From: Haplomitrium mnioides
Taxonomy: Eukaryota; Marchantiophyta; Haplomitriopsida; Calobryales
Assembly: GCA_049999725.1 (NCBI GenBank)
Contig: JBNGIS010038336.1
Span: forward strand, 19,990 to 50,798
Length of the DNA stretch: 30,809 bases
Direction: 5' to 3'
Part shown: one piece after another, positions 1 through 9,830 of the stretch
Position numbering within the stretch: position 1 is the stretch's first letter
Layout: the number at the start of each line of letters is the position of its first letter
Notes under the pieces: model-generated
What the model saw: only the letters and a program-made list of their open reading frames with translations
What the model was told of the DNA's origin: nothing
The model's database searches: none
Position numbers and translations under genes: made by a program

Positions 1-664
1 AATCAAATCGGTCTGCTCGTCGCATCGTTGCTGCAGAAATAGCACCCCAAATCGTTTTTCTGTTTGTGGTTGAGTAGTAGAATCGAGGGAGGCTTTCTGG
101 TTGTTTTTGAAGAAGAATCGAAGAAGACAAAGCAGTCTTCAAGAAGCGTCTATTGAGGTGTTTTGCTGAAGGAGAATTGCAAGGATTGAAGAAACCAGTT
201 GGCAGCAATCAAAGAGGGTTCCTTTCTTTTGGTTATTGAAGCAAAATAGAATCAAAGCAACAATCAAGAGTCTTCATTTTTTGTTGAAGCAGAATCACAT
301 CAAAGAGGAGGCAGCACTCGAAGAGCTGGGAAAAACAGAGTGCACAAGACAAAGTTAGTATATCTGATTGAAGTGTGTGTGTGTGGACTGATTTGAATCC
401 ATTTGAAGAAGAGAGCGGATATGTGTTAAAGAAGGATCTATAAGCAAAGCTGGCCTTTGTTGGAAATCATTGATTGGAGAGGCATCAGTAGGGATTAGCA
501 TGCCACAATTCTTCTCAAAGGCAACAATTAAGGTCTGTATGTTTTGTTATATGCAATTATAAGACATAAATCTTCTACATAAGCTCAACATCAAATACCT
601 GAAATCTCTGAAACCCAAAACTGTACAAAGCCGATATTACAGTTCACTTAAGCCAACACGGAAG
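1..664 (+). other. untranslated leader of Copia-A
   Basis: This stretch precedes the gag start and has no convincing ORF. It is purine-rich and carries loosely repeated motifs of the kind GTTTTTGAAGAAGAATCGAAG near 100, 158, 228 and 280. A short GT run lies near 374. Neither TGGTATCAGAGC nor a copy of the 3' LTR sequence at 4892-5101 is present, so I read it as leader lying 3' of an LTR that is outside the window. A solo rearrangement that removed the LTR is the alternative. Confidence 0.6.
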
Positions 665-1525
665 ATGGCAGATGGAAGCTCCCATATAGTTAGTGAGAAA
701 CTGGCTGAAAACAATTATAATGTTTGGTCAATTAGAATGACCAATTTTATAAAAGGGAGAGGGTACTGGGATTTCATCACAGGAGATGAAGTTGAACCAG
801 TGTTAGGCTCGTCTCCATCCAGTGAGGAGATGCATGTCTTCAAAATGCATGTAGAGAAGGTCCATAAACTGTTGTATTGGCTAACCATCAGTGTCGATGA
901 CAAGATGATGGGTTATGTGTCAGCATCTAAGACACCCAAGGAGGCTTGGGACATCCTGAAGGAGAGATATGCCATCACGTCGAATGCAAAGAAGCTGACA
1001 TTACAGATGGAATTTTTTAATCTGCAAAAGGAGAAAATGAATGTAAATGCTTTTGCCTTGAAGATCAAATCACTAGCTGAGCAGCTAGCAAATGTTGGAA
1101 AAGAAGTGAAGGAGAGTGCCATGGTGGTAGTTTGCCTGAATGGTTTAGGCAAAGAGTATAAACCGTTCAAAACATCAATGAGAACGAGAGAAGGAACCAC
1201 ATCCTTTTCACAGTTGATTGCCATGCTAGTGGCAGAAGAACTTGACATTGGAGGAGGTACCTCAAGTAGTTAAGAACAAGCATTCTACTCTAATAGGGGT
1301 AGAGAAAGAGGAGGCAGAAGCTATGGTAGGAGTAATGCTGGCAGAGGTTGTTCAAACGACAATGTGCAAAATCAACATCACCAATCAAACCAGTTTGGTG
1401 GTAGAGGCCAATTCAGAGGCAGAGGGAGTAACAAAAGACGTAGAAGCCAACCACAACATTCAGGGGGAGACTGCTATTACTGTGGTAAGCCAGGTCACAT
1501 GGCAAAGGATTGCTACAAAAAATAG
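665..1525 (+). pseudogene. Copia-A gag (capsid and CCHC nucleocapsid), broken by two stops
   Basis: The start ATG at 665 gives the usual copia gag opening (LAENNYNVWSIRM, like the NY-W motif that begins many plant copia Gags), then the UBN2-type middle with EAWDIL near residue 92. A TAA at 1271-1273 interrupts the frame after 202 codons. The same frame then continues through an RG-rich basic stretch to a CCHC zinc knuckle (CYYCGKPGHMAKDC, C-X2-C-X4-H-X4-C) close to 1475-1515, and a TAG at 1523-1525. Both stops differ by one C-to-T change from Gln codons, and Gln suits both places. Gag forms the cytoplasmic virus-like particle and the knuckle binds the element RNA. This copy can give only a truncated capsid piece. 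Confidence 0.9.
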
Positions 1526-2250
1526 AATGACATGAGAAACAACATAGTGCAAGGGAACTATGCAAGTTCTAGCAAGGCAACCAATGAAATATTGTTTTTC
1601 ATGCAGCATGGATACTCATCTGTAGCGTATGGGAAGCAAAACAATGATGGAGATAAATGGTTTGTTGATTCTGCATGTTCTAATCACATGACATGCCACG
1701 AAGAGTGGTTTAAGGAAACCATAAATTTGAGTACACCTGGTTATGTGGAGACAAGTGATTCTACTATGCATCCTATCCATCAGATTGGCAGCATACCAAT
1801 AGTACAGGAGAATGGCAAAACAAAGTGCCTATCTGATGTGATGCATGTGCCAATGATTCAGAAAAATCTGATCTCAGTTGGATAATGTGTAGAGTAGAAT
1901 ATGCAGGTCAGGTTTAACCCCATTGGTGTGTTTATTGAGGATTGGGGAAACAATTGTAACCTCATCACAAAAGGAAGTAGGAGTGGCAGGATGTTCACAT
2001 TGGATGTGAACATGCCTGAAATTTCAGAAGCCATGTTTGTACACAGTATGGGAGTTGTGTCATATATAGAGATATGGCACAAAAGGATTGGGCATGTTAG
2101 TGTTCAAAAGCTGAGGAATATGGATAGCTGAGGGGTAGTGAGTGGGCTGCCGAAGTTCAAAGTAGAAGGATTGCAGAAAATATGTGAAGCATGCCAATTT
2201 GGTAAACAAGCAAGGCAAGCATTCCTCCATGATGCATATTTGGCAAGGAA
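1526..2250 (+). pseudogene. Copia-A protease and integrase zinc-binding region, broken
   Basis: The frame continues from gag. The aspartic protease motif appears at 1667 as DSACSNHM, where the usual core is D-S/T-G, so the active-site glycine is changed. The segment ends ISVG before a TAA (1883) and, four codons on, a TAG (1895). Then comes the gag-pre-integrase domain: VRFNP...IED, IWHKRIGH (two His) and ICEACQFGKQ (two Cys), an HHCC zinc site that leads integrase domains. A TGA at 2129 splits it. In a working element protease matures Gag-Pol and the zinc site helps integrase multimerise. The paired stops and the altered active site make this piece inactive. Confidence 0.88.
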
Positions 2251-2944
2251 GCCACTTGAGGTGGTACATTCAGATGTGTGGGGTCCAACAAAAACAAGAT
2301 CCATTGGAGGGTGTACATACTATGTGACCTTCATTGATGATTACTCGAGAAAAATCTGGATCTATTTCATGAAGCAGAAGAGTGAAGTGTTTGATCACTT
2401 CAAACATTTTAGAGCTATGGTGGAAAAAGAGAAGGGGTAGCAAATCAAGTACCTGAGATCATATGGTGGAGGAGAATATTTCTCCACAAAATTCTGCACC
2501 TACCTACAAAGAGAAGGGATTAAAAGGCAGCAAACATGCAGGTATACACCTCAACAAAATGGAGTTGTTGAGAGAAAGAACTGACACATAGCAGAGGTGG
2601 CAAGAGCATTGATGAATGAGAAGAATATGCCACACTATTATTGGGCAGAAGTAGTGTCTACTGCTATTTATATTATGAATAGAACACCTACAATTGTAGT
2701 TCATGGCATGACGCTAGAAGAGAAGTTTATAGGGAGACACCCAAAAATTTCACACTTGAAAGTGTTTGGCTGTATTGCTTAGGTCCATGTACCAGCTGAG
2801 ACATGCAGCAAGTTAGATCCAAAAGCTGAAAAATGTGTCTTCATTGGATATTCAAATGAGAAAAAAGGGTACAGGTGCTATTGTCCTACTACACGCATGT
2901 TGAGGATGAGTAGAGATGCAGTATTTGATGAGTTAAGCACCTAG
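2251..2944 (+). pseudogene. Copia-A integrase catalytic core, one catalytic Asp lost
   Basis: The DDE core is recognisable. The first Asp is in VVHSDVWGP near 2275, followed by YVTFIDDYSRK. The second catalytic Asp should sit in an LRSD motif but is Tyr here (LRSYGGGEYFS, codon TAT at 2462-2464). The Glu lies in QQNGVVERKN near 2570. Stops at 2438 (TAG), 2582 (TGA straight after ERKN), 2780 and 2942 break the frame. The stretch to 2944 holds the usual post-core motifs VFGCIA, KCVFIGY and RDAVFDE. Integrase would join element cDNA ends to host DNA. The neighbour Copia-B keeps Asp at the same place, which supports a real loss in this copy. Confidence 0.88.
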
Positions 2945-4225
2945 TACGGGCAGAAATCGGTTGATGACACAAGTGAGACAAATGGAAAGCAGGTTGTGTC
3001 AGAAACAACTCAACAAATGCAAGTATTGAGTGGACCATATGGTGAAGGCAGCATCAGTGGCATCACTAGTACATGGCAAGGAAGGCTGCGTAGGAATTTG
3101 GAACAGTATGCTTCAAATAACTCTCAATCTGAAATGTCTCTAGGAGAAGGAGGTAGTGGTGATTCTGAAAATCTGGATAAAGAACTAAGATTACTCTCAA
3201 CCTCAACATCAAGCCAAAAACAAAAGGAGCAGCAGGTACAAAGCATACCTTTGCGCAAAAGTGACAGGGTGAAGTACCATGTAGACAGGTTGATTCACAA
3301 AGGAGCATTTGCAACACATCATGCATACATGGTGCAAGTAATCACTGAGAAAGAACCTGTCATATTCGAGGATGCTATAGGAGATGAGAGATGGGAAGCT
3401 GCAATGGTAGAAGAGATGGAAGCTCTTCAGAAAAACCAGACTTGGGAGCTGGTCGATTTACTCGAAGGGAAGAAAGCAACCAGATGCAAATGGGTTTACA
3501 AGTTGAAGAGGAGTGAAGTTGGCAACATAAGCAGATTTAAGGCCAGGTTAGTGGCCAAGGGGTATGCCCAAACTCATGGGATAGACTATGAGGAGACCTT
3601 CAGCCTTGTAGCAAGAATGACAACCGTTCAGGCAGTTATAGCACTAGCTGCATCGAAAAAGTGGACTTTGCAACAAATGGATGTAAAAAATGCATTTCCG
3701 CATGGGGAGCTTGAAGAGGAGGTGTACATGGTACAACCACCTGGTTTTGTTGATCTGGAGCACTCAGACCAGGTATGCAAGATGAAGAAGGCATTGTATG
3801 GGTTGAAGCAAGCACCTCGAGCATGGTCTAACAAGATAGGCGAATATCTTGTTTCAGTGGGCTTCAAGGTGTCAGAGGCTGATTATTCTTTGTATGTAAG
3901 GAAAACAGAGAAAGGTATGATGCTCATTCTGATCTATGTAGATGATTTGATCATGAGAGGAGGGAGTGAGCAAGATATTGCTGAAGTGAAGAAATTGTTG
4001 CAACAAAAGTTCGACATGAAGGATCTTGGTGAGTTACGACATTTCCTTGGAATTGAGGTGATTAAAACAGAGCAGGGAATATGGATAATCTAGAGGCAGT
4101 ATGCCTTGAATATGCTGGCCAAATATGGCATGAGAGGTTGCAAACCGATTGCAACTCCCTTAGATCAGAATACAAAAATGATCGGTCATGAAGGAGAGTT
4201 GCTTGAGGATCCAACAAGGTTCAGA
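2945..4225 (+). pseudogene. Copia-A reverse transcriptase (RVT_2 type)
   Basis: This is the longest open stretch of the element (365 codons from 2996), ending at a TAG at 4091. It begins with a variable linker. From about 3380 it is a copia-type RT: WEAAMVEEMEAL, RFKARLVAKGYAQ, GIDYEETFSLV, QMDVKNAFPHGELEEEVYM, KALYGLKQAPRAW, then the catalytic LILIYVDDL near 3935 and KDLGELRHFLGIE. MDVKNAF and YVDD supply the metal-binding Asp residues, and both are intact. Likely substitutions are FSL for the usual FSP and FPHG for FLHG. After the 4091 stop the same frame continues (YALNMLAKYGM) to a TAG at 4226. RT copies element RNA to cDNA in particles. Domain call is very sure, function is lost. Confidence 0.92.
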
Positions 4226-4838
4226 TAGATGGTAGGCAGCCTGATTTACATTACCATCACCAGACCAGATCTAAGTTATGCTGTAGGTCTGGTAAGTCAG
4301 TTTATGCAGGAACCAAGGAAGCAACATTTGGATGTAGTGCGCAAAAATTTTCGGTATGTAAAAGCTACACTTCAGTATGGGCTGTTTTATGACAGCAACA
4401 AAAAATTTGAGCTTTTTGGTTTCATAGATGCAGATTGGGCAGGAAGTGCCAGTGATAGGAGGTCCACTAATGGCTTTGTTTTTTTCATTTGGAAGTGTTG
4501 GAATTGCTTGGAGCAGCAAAAAGCAACCTACAGTTGCTTTATCGAGTACAGAGGCTGAATACAAGGGGGCAGCCATGGCCACCTGTGAGGTAATGTGGTT
4601 ATTGAAATTATTACACGATTTGGATGTCAGGGTGGAGGAACCAATGAAGGTTCATTGCGACAATATTAGCAGTATTCAATTGGCTAACAATCATGTTTTT
4701 CATGCACGTTCAAAGCACATTGAGGTGCATTATCATTTTGTGAGAGAGAAAGTGTTGGCCAGGGTGATTGATCTGCTGTACATCAGCACTGAAGGGCAGG
4801 TTGCTGATATTTTTACGAAGGCGTTGGGCGCCGAATAG
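4226..4838 (+). pseudogene. Copia-A RNase H, frameshifted
   Basis: After the 4226 TAG the frame reads MVGSLIYITITRPDLSYAVG and then FIDADWAGS, which holds the first RNase H Asp. Within a run of seven T (4479-4485) the reading moves to another frame and continues FGSVGIAWSSKKQPTVALSS, TEAEY (Glu), HCDNISSIQLA (Asp), ARSKHIEVHYHFVRE and VADIFTKALGAE. A TAG at 4836 then ends it, although the same frame continues to another stop at 4935 inside the LTR. RNase H removes RNA from the RNA:DNA hybrid during reverse transcription. The one-T insertion plus two stops disable it. Confidence 0.9.
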
Positions 4839-4882
4839 TTGCAGAAATTCAGACGACAACTTGGTGTACAGATGTTGAGCTC

Positions 4883-5101
4883 GAAGGGGAGTGTTGAAAT
4901 GTCGAGCTCTAATAGGCTGAGCTGGCAGCCCCTTTAGTTTAGTTAGGGTTTGAAATTTATTTGGGGCAGATTGGAGTTGCGAGAGAGCACTCCTCCTCTT
5001 GTTGTAGTTTGAGGTCATCGAGCCCTTGTGATATACAAGCGTTATTCTCTCCACCTCTGGATGCAATTTGTGTGTTCCATCACAGTGCAATATTTTTGAC
5101 A
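4883..5101 (+). repeat. Copia-A polypurine tract and 3' LTR
   Basis: A purine tract (GAAGGGGAG, 4883-4891) directly precedes TGTTGAAATG at 4892, the typical start of a copia LTR. The 3' end is placed at 5101 (TTTTTGACA) because plant LTRs end in CA, but 5082, 5084 and 5089 also fit. No 5' LTR is available for comparison, so length (about 210 bp) and target duplication are uncertain. This LTR shares only its first bases with the LTR of Copia-B. Confidence 0.7.
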
Positions 5102-5376
5102 TAGATTTGCCCACAAACCAAATCAACTGGCACTACACAAGAATTTTTTTTTTTTGGGCCAAAACCCAAATAAGTAAACACTTTTCGTGAAAATTCTTTG
5201 CGGAAAGTCTATCATGACGAGAGCTTAATGAAGAAAAAACTCGATCCTATATCAAATTTGAAATTGAGGAGAATTTCATATTGTTGAAATAATTTTTTGT
5301 TGTTGTGGAAGAAAAGTTTTTGAGAATTGTGAGAGAAAAGTATTTTTGACAAAGCATAAAGAATCGAGACATCATA
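5102..5376. other. AT-rich gap without a recognised gene
   Basis: It holds a run of twelve T (5144-5155) followed by GGGCCAAAACCC, and no ORF I can assign. It may be the upstream part of the relic that starts at about 5377, or simple flanking DNA next to the Copia-A insertion. Confidence 0.5.
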
Positions 5377-5834
5377 TTGCAATGGGGGATACCAAGAAAA
5401 GACTCTGATGTTGACAATCGGTGCACTCTGCCTAGCGGTACCATTGTTTGTAGAAGAGACTTCAAATTGAAATTTTCAGTAGGAAATGATAGAATCCAAA
5501 GGATTCAAAATCTCAAAAATGCAGATCTTAGAGGCATTTTTGAAAATAGAGAATTATCTGCTAAAGGAGTATTTGTGCGGAAATGAATGGAGAGTTTTTT
5601 CATGGATAGTATGAGAGAATGCCCACTCATAAAGTTTACAACTTTCCCAATAATTTTACAAAATGGGAAGTTTATGACTATTACACATTTTATTTGAAAG
5701 AGAAAGATCTCGGTTGCATTCTTAGTTTTTCGGGTTTAACAAAACATTTGAGAACTCATTTTCCAAATGTTAAAATTCCAAAACACGATAGATTTGTTGT
5801 TTGTAAAACATACAAGGAAATAAAATCATTGTGA
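5377..5834 (+). pseudogene. DUF7869-family gene relic, N-terminal part
   Basis: Two overlapping frames give a family-like order. 5377-5586 reads TIVCRRDFKLKFSVGNDRIQ and KNADLRGIFENRELSAKGVF, matching the 'VCR..F...F..g..ri' segment that opens these proteins. 5619-5834 reads VYDYYTFYLKEK, SFSGLTKHLRTHFPNVKIPK and DRFVVCKTYKEIKSL. That resembles the 'F.ki W...fP.v.iPk..rF..C..C..ik' segment found just before the DUF7869 domain. The second Cys of the CxxC pair appears as Tyr. The frame ends at TGA 5832-5834. The rest of the same family is found 4 kb downstream (9831-11578). The assignment is from remembered family patterns, not a search. Function of the family is not established; a transposase-like origin is an inference. 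Confidence 0.55.
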
Positions 5835-6199
5835 GAAAAATCTGTCTTTGAGTTCGACAAAGGTAACAAATTTCTTCTCTTTTCAAACCTATGGTTATTC
5901 GATGCTCATTTTACTAGACTCAAAGCTTAGTTCTAGAGGTGTTATGTTTTTTCAACTTAGTGCCAAAAGATATTTTTTTGTTAAGTTGTTCAATAAACAA
6001 GATTTGAGTCAATGTGAGGGCTCAGGAAACTTGTAAAAATAATAAAAGTGATGAAGCTGTGTTAAAATCTTGTTATAATAGAACCTAGAATAGATTTATT
6101 GATTAAATAGGGTGAATAGGCTATGGGAGAAGCCTGTTGAAGGTAAAGCTTACGTATAGATTTCTTTGTGTTAGTAGAAATATGTTTTTTGTTTTATTA
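5835..6199. other. AT-rich spacer inside the split relic
   Basis: There are short frames only (5848-6036 reads 62 residues with no recognised motif). The first bases after the relic's last codons, GTGAGA at 5831-5836, would fit a plant 5' splice site. The segment is AT-rich like the DNA near 9250-9830 and unlike the block that follows. Confidence 0.45.
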
Positions 6200-8460
6200 G
6201 ATTAGTCAACTAACCTGTATGAAGGAGTTGTGCACAGATGCAGGACTTGGCTTCGGAAATCTGTTGCAGGACATGGAGCTAGGCTTGTCAGTTGCAGATT
6301 AGGCCAGAAAAGACATGAAGTTTGTATGGCAGCAGAGTTGCGGTCTGCTGGAGAATGCTGTTGCAAGTGCGGAATCAGAGAAGCGCTTTCTTGCTGTTTG
6401 GAGGAGAAGAATTCGAGGAGGCTGCTGTGTCGTGGCTGAGAAATCGGATGAGTAAGGGTTGTCGAATCTATGGAGATTTTAAAAGCTGCACTCCTGATGT
6501 TGCGTAGTTGTGATGTGTGTAGGGAAGGAAGTGCAACAATAAAGGCAGTTGGAACAGGGCCACACACTGATGCAATCCCATATACTAGAAAAACAGATGT
6601 AGTGGTGGGTGTATTGGAGGCAAGAGAGGCCATCAATTCTTTGGAAAGCTAGGATTCAAGCCTAAAAATTTCCTTGAGGTGATACTGTTCACATTTGAAG
6701 AGCCTACATGATTTGGGTTTGGAAGCCTTGGAGTCAGAAAATGGAACTGCAGAGGGAGGTTGTCCCTCTGGTGGACAATGGAACAGAACTTGAGGGGGAC
6801 TCATCGTAGTTGGTGAAGAAGCAATATTTGAAAAGAGGAAGATTTGTTGAGCAGGTAGCATTGGAAAGGGTAGACCAAAGTGAAATCGAGGACGAGAAGG
6901 CGTTGCAGGTGGAAATCCATCGTTGAAAGTGAAACTAGCATATATCGAAGTTCTGACCTGAGAATTGCTGAAAGTTTGAAAAGGGGATTTGAAGAGACGT
7001 TTCTCTTTGTAGTTCTTGTAACGAGCACGCAGATGAATTAGCTTCAAGATGTCGCCGCTGTGAAGAGCTACCGGATCGAACAGGACTCATCGTAGCCAGT
7101 GAAGTCGCAGAAGGGAAGAAATAGATGAGTTGCTGCCGATTGGGTTTCGTGGTCTAGCATGGGATCGAACAGGAATGAGGAAGCACGAGGGGAAGTCGAA
7201 GATCTGTGAGGAAGAAGATCGCTGGTAAAGGAAGACGCAGCTGAAGAAGAGAAATCGAATTCGGAGGAGATCGCTCTACTGGGAGAAATCGAAACATAAG
7301 AAAGTGAGGCAGAAATCGAGGAAGATTGCTGCGGTAGAAGATCCGTCGAATACGAAAGGAGAACAGGTCGAAGAAAGAGGAGAATGTCGCCGTGATGAAA
7401 GCGAGCAAAATCGATTGATGAGGAGGATCGCTGCGATTTGTTGCGTTGAGATCTGCAGAAGAAAGGATATGGTTGGTGAAGATCGAAATAGAAAGCAAGG
7501 TAGACTATCAAGGCTGTTAAGGAGGGTGCTCGTGTTTCGACTCCAGCGCGTTTCAGAAATAGAAACCTAGTCGAGGAGGAGCCATCGAATGTGCTAGGGC
7601 AGTTGAATGCAGGTGGAGAAATCATATGATGAAGGAGGTGCCGGCTGTGATCGAAGAGCGGAGGGCTGCGGAATTACAGAATGCATAAGATTATGAGTGT
7701 CAGCAAGAATCGAAGAACAGAGCAGCGTGATCTGAGGAGGGCCAAGGAAGTAAAACAGTTCGTGAAGTGAATAGCAGATCGTGGCTGTAGCAGGGGGCTT
7801 TGGTCGAATCCAGAGCGGGAGGCGATCTGCGGGGCAGGAAGCACCACTGAAAGCGACGCCAGAATAACTGCGAGCAGTCCTGGAGCCGACGAAGTCGCTA
7901 AGAAGAGAAAATTTCGAAACCACGAGAGGTCAGATTCGAAGGAGAAAAGAAGAATGTTTGAATTTTCGGAAAGAGGGCTTCTACATGGTTCTTACAACGA
8001 GCGAGGAGGAAAGAGTTAGGAAAAGCCAAGGGTTATTCATTGTTCTTATAGAAAGTTAGTGATAAGAAGAGTTATTTGTTGTTCTGATAGAGAGTTAGTA
8101 GAAGAAGGGATTGAGAGTAATAGTTCTTATAGCGATAGGAAGTTAGAGTAAGATAGATTCGGAGTGTTAGTTTAGGGTTAGAATTCGAACGGGAGATTTT
8201 CAAGAACTAAGGAGGACGCTGCCACGGGGGAGGAAGCTGTTTCTTAGTCGAGCGATGGAGTTGTGTTATGATTCAGTGGACGTAGTAGAATTTAGTTAGA
8301 AAGTAGTTAGTAGTTAGTTTCAATTTTTTGTAACCAGAATGTAGTGTTAGTTAGGAAATTAGTTTCGAGGCATAAGACCAGGTGCTGGCTTTATTTCCTC
8401 GGGGATGCTGATTGATGTAATTTTTCTTATTCTTCAATAAAGAATTATGTTTTCTTTTCT
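6200..8460. other. TCGA/GA-rich CpG-containing block, no credible gene
   Basis: Composition changes sharply: purine-rich on the + strand with many TCGA tetramers (about 18 counted by eye in 7060-7940) in a window that is otherwise AT-rich. Several frames of 100-185 codons exist on the minus strand (for example 7068-7625), but they are Ser/Phe/Leu-rich shadows of the GA repeats with no motifs. GACTCATCGTAG plus GTGAAG recurs at about 6798 and 7083. Near the right edge lie stacked GTTAGT motifs and an AATAAA at 8436-8441. It resembles the Copia-A leader (1-430) in texture, so it may be the leader/LTR part of an LTR element without coding capacity. No LTR ends were found. Confidence 0.45.
8030..8155 (+). 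repeat. degenerate short tandem repeat (TTCTTATAGAAAGTTAGT type)
   Basis: Three related segments start near 8035, 8072 and 8120. Each contains TTGTTCTKATAG followed by AGTTAGT. They are imperfect, with spacing of about 37-48 bp. Confidence 0.5.
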
Positions 8461-9830
8461 GAGGAGCTCCCAATTGTCTTTCATGAGCGAGTGGCAGTGG
8501 CTAGTGGAGGCAATTTAGACGTTGATGAGAGAGGAATTGGATTGTAGAGGAGAATTGGCAGTCAAGGGCAGAATTTGATCGAGGGAAAAAGAAACAGTTG
8601 ATTGGAAATGACATGCCAGGGGAGTACCTGGGTGTATTCTGTACAATGTTTTGCTACTACTCTTTGAATTCTGAACTTGGTTTCTAAATTTCTGTAAAAT
8701 TGTGTATCTGCAAGAGTGTGAAGGAAAACCAGATGCTGTATGTAGATTTCACATGCTAATCTACGTATGAATGCATTGATTTGCCTGAACTTAAAGTCTG
8801 TTGAGAGATGCAGTTTTCAGAATTAGATAACTTTTTCTATCAACTCTGCATTTAATTCCAGATTGGGAAGTACCACCAGTTGACAAGTAGGGGCTTGTTG
8901 GTCGTTGTAGTAGTGGTATAGGAAGGTTAAGCAAGTTGGGCTTTATCCAGGAGGGATCAGTCTGGGAGGTTTTAGATTCAGTTCTCCTTTAAAAACTGAA
9001 AAGTGCAAGAAACCATAAAGACAACGCAGAAGTGCTTACTCCATGTGGGTTCGACACAGAATCAGCGGAGTTTGATTCAGAATACTCCTGGGAAGCTGCA
9101 ACAATCAATTAAACCTTAACAACTTGAGTTGTAAGAACATACTCTATGCTTGCATACAGTCTCTTGCTTTTAGTTTGAATCCAAACCATTTCGAGAGTGA
9201 AATAAAGTGAGGAAATGGATCAGATTGTTGGTTGTGACCTAAGCCTTGCACCGAGTTTTGCCATTGTTGCTTTGAATCAAGACCCCATTTCTAGATAAAC
9301 AATATCAAGAATAGTTTTTGTTGTTTGCAAGTCCTATTCGCGCATAGGTTTTGTTCTTGTTTCTTTCAAATCCAGTCACGACAACAGTCAAAGCAAGCTA
9401 AGATATTGATGTTGTTGTTTTTGGTCTTTACGTGCAACGGATCAGTTACTGTTTCCATTGATCCTATGTGCGTATATGATATATTATTGTGTTTTAGTCC
9501 TTTGGAAACAATGAGTCCAAGCTACCTTTGAAATTGAAGTTCCAGTTTGTGACCTATTATGCGCAAATCTTGTTTTTCTCCTCTAGAAACTTTTGATTAT
9601 TTCAAGTCAAAGACAAGTACTTATTGTGAATGTTATTCAAATTTTCTTATATTTAAATTAACTTAAGTTTATTTTTAGTATTTTTATAAATTTTCACCTC
9701 TACCAATCCAAACATTTGTTGAAGCTAACTTGAAAAACTTTAGCACTTGAGGTTGTCTTTTGAAGTTTGAAACATCAACACATGTTTTACTGAACTACTT
9801 TTATCTCTTTGGTGCTTTGGTGTTTTGCAG
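8461..9830. other. intergenic/intronic AT-rich DNA, nothing recognised
   Basis: No frame with a motif was found. CpG content falls again after about 8600. Near 9340 and 9470 there are GCGCATA and GTGCGTATATG words similar to those in the repeat at 12157-12340. The right edge (9800-9830) is pyrimidine-rich and ends TTTTGCAG, a good 3' splice acceptor just before the second half of the DUF7869-type relic. Confidence 0.45.

Larger units (their letters stand above)
1..5101 (+). mobile_element. Copia-A: Ty1/copia LTR retrotransposon, 5' LTR outside window
   Basis: One continuous frame from 665 runs gag, zinc knuckle, aspartic protease, integrase, reverse transcriptase, RNase H. The order integrase before RT defines Ty1/copia. 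A purine tract and an LTR starting TGTTGAAATG follow. The frame is held for almost 4.2 kb, but it contains 12 stop codons (starting at 1271, 1523, 1883, 1895, 2129, 2438, 2582, 2780, 2942, 4091, 4226 and 4836) and a one-base insertion near 4479-4485. It cannot make a full polyprotein. No 5' LTR or PBS is seen in 1-664, so the left end lies outside the window or has been lost. The lineage within copia was not assigned. Confidence 0.93.

Noticed and set aside
1-664. 5' LTR of Copia-A
   Set aside because: No segment matches the 3' LTR at 4892-5101 and no primer binding site is present.
665-4838. TAA and TAG in Copia-A read as Gln, suggesting a variant genetic code
   Set aside because: TGA and Trp-position TAG stops occur too, Copia-B uses ordinary Gln codons at the same places, and single C-to-T decay explains them more simply.
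7068-7923. Long minus-strand frames (185, 114 and 109 codons)
   Set aside because: They are Ser/Phe/Leu-rich translations of a GA-rich block in overlapping frames, without motifs or conserved start context.
8030-8460. LTR of an element occupying 6200-8460
   Set aside because: An AATAAA and GTTAGT repeats are present, but no TG...CA ends, second copy or primer site could be found.
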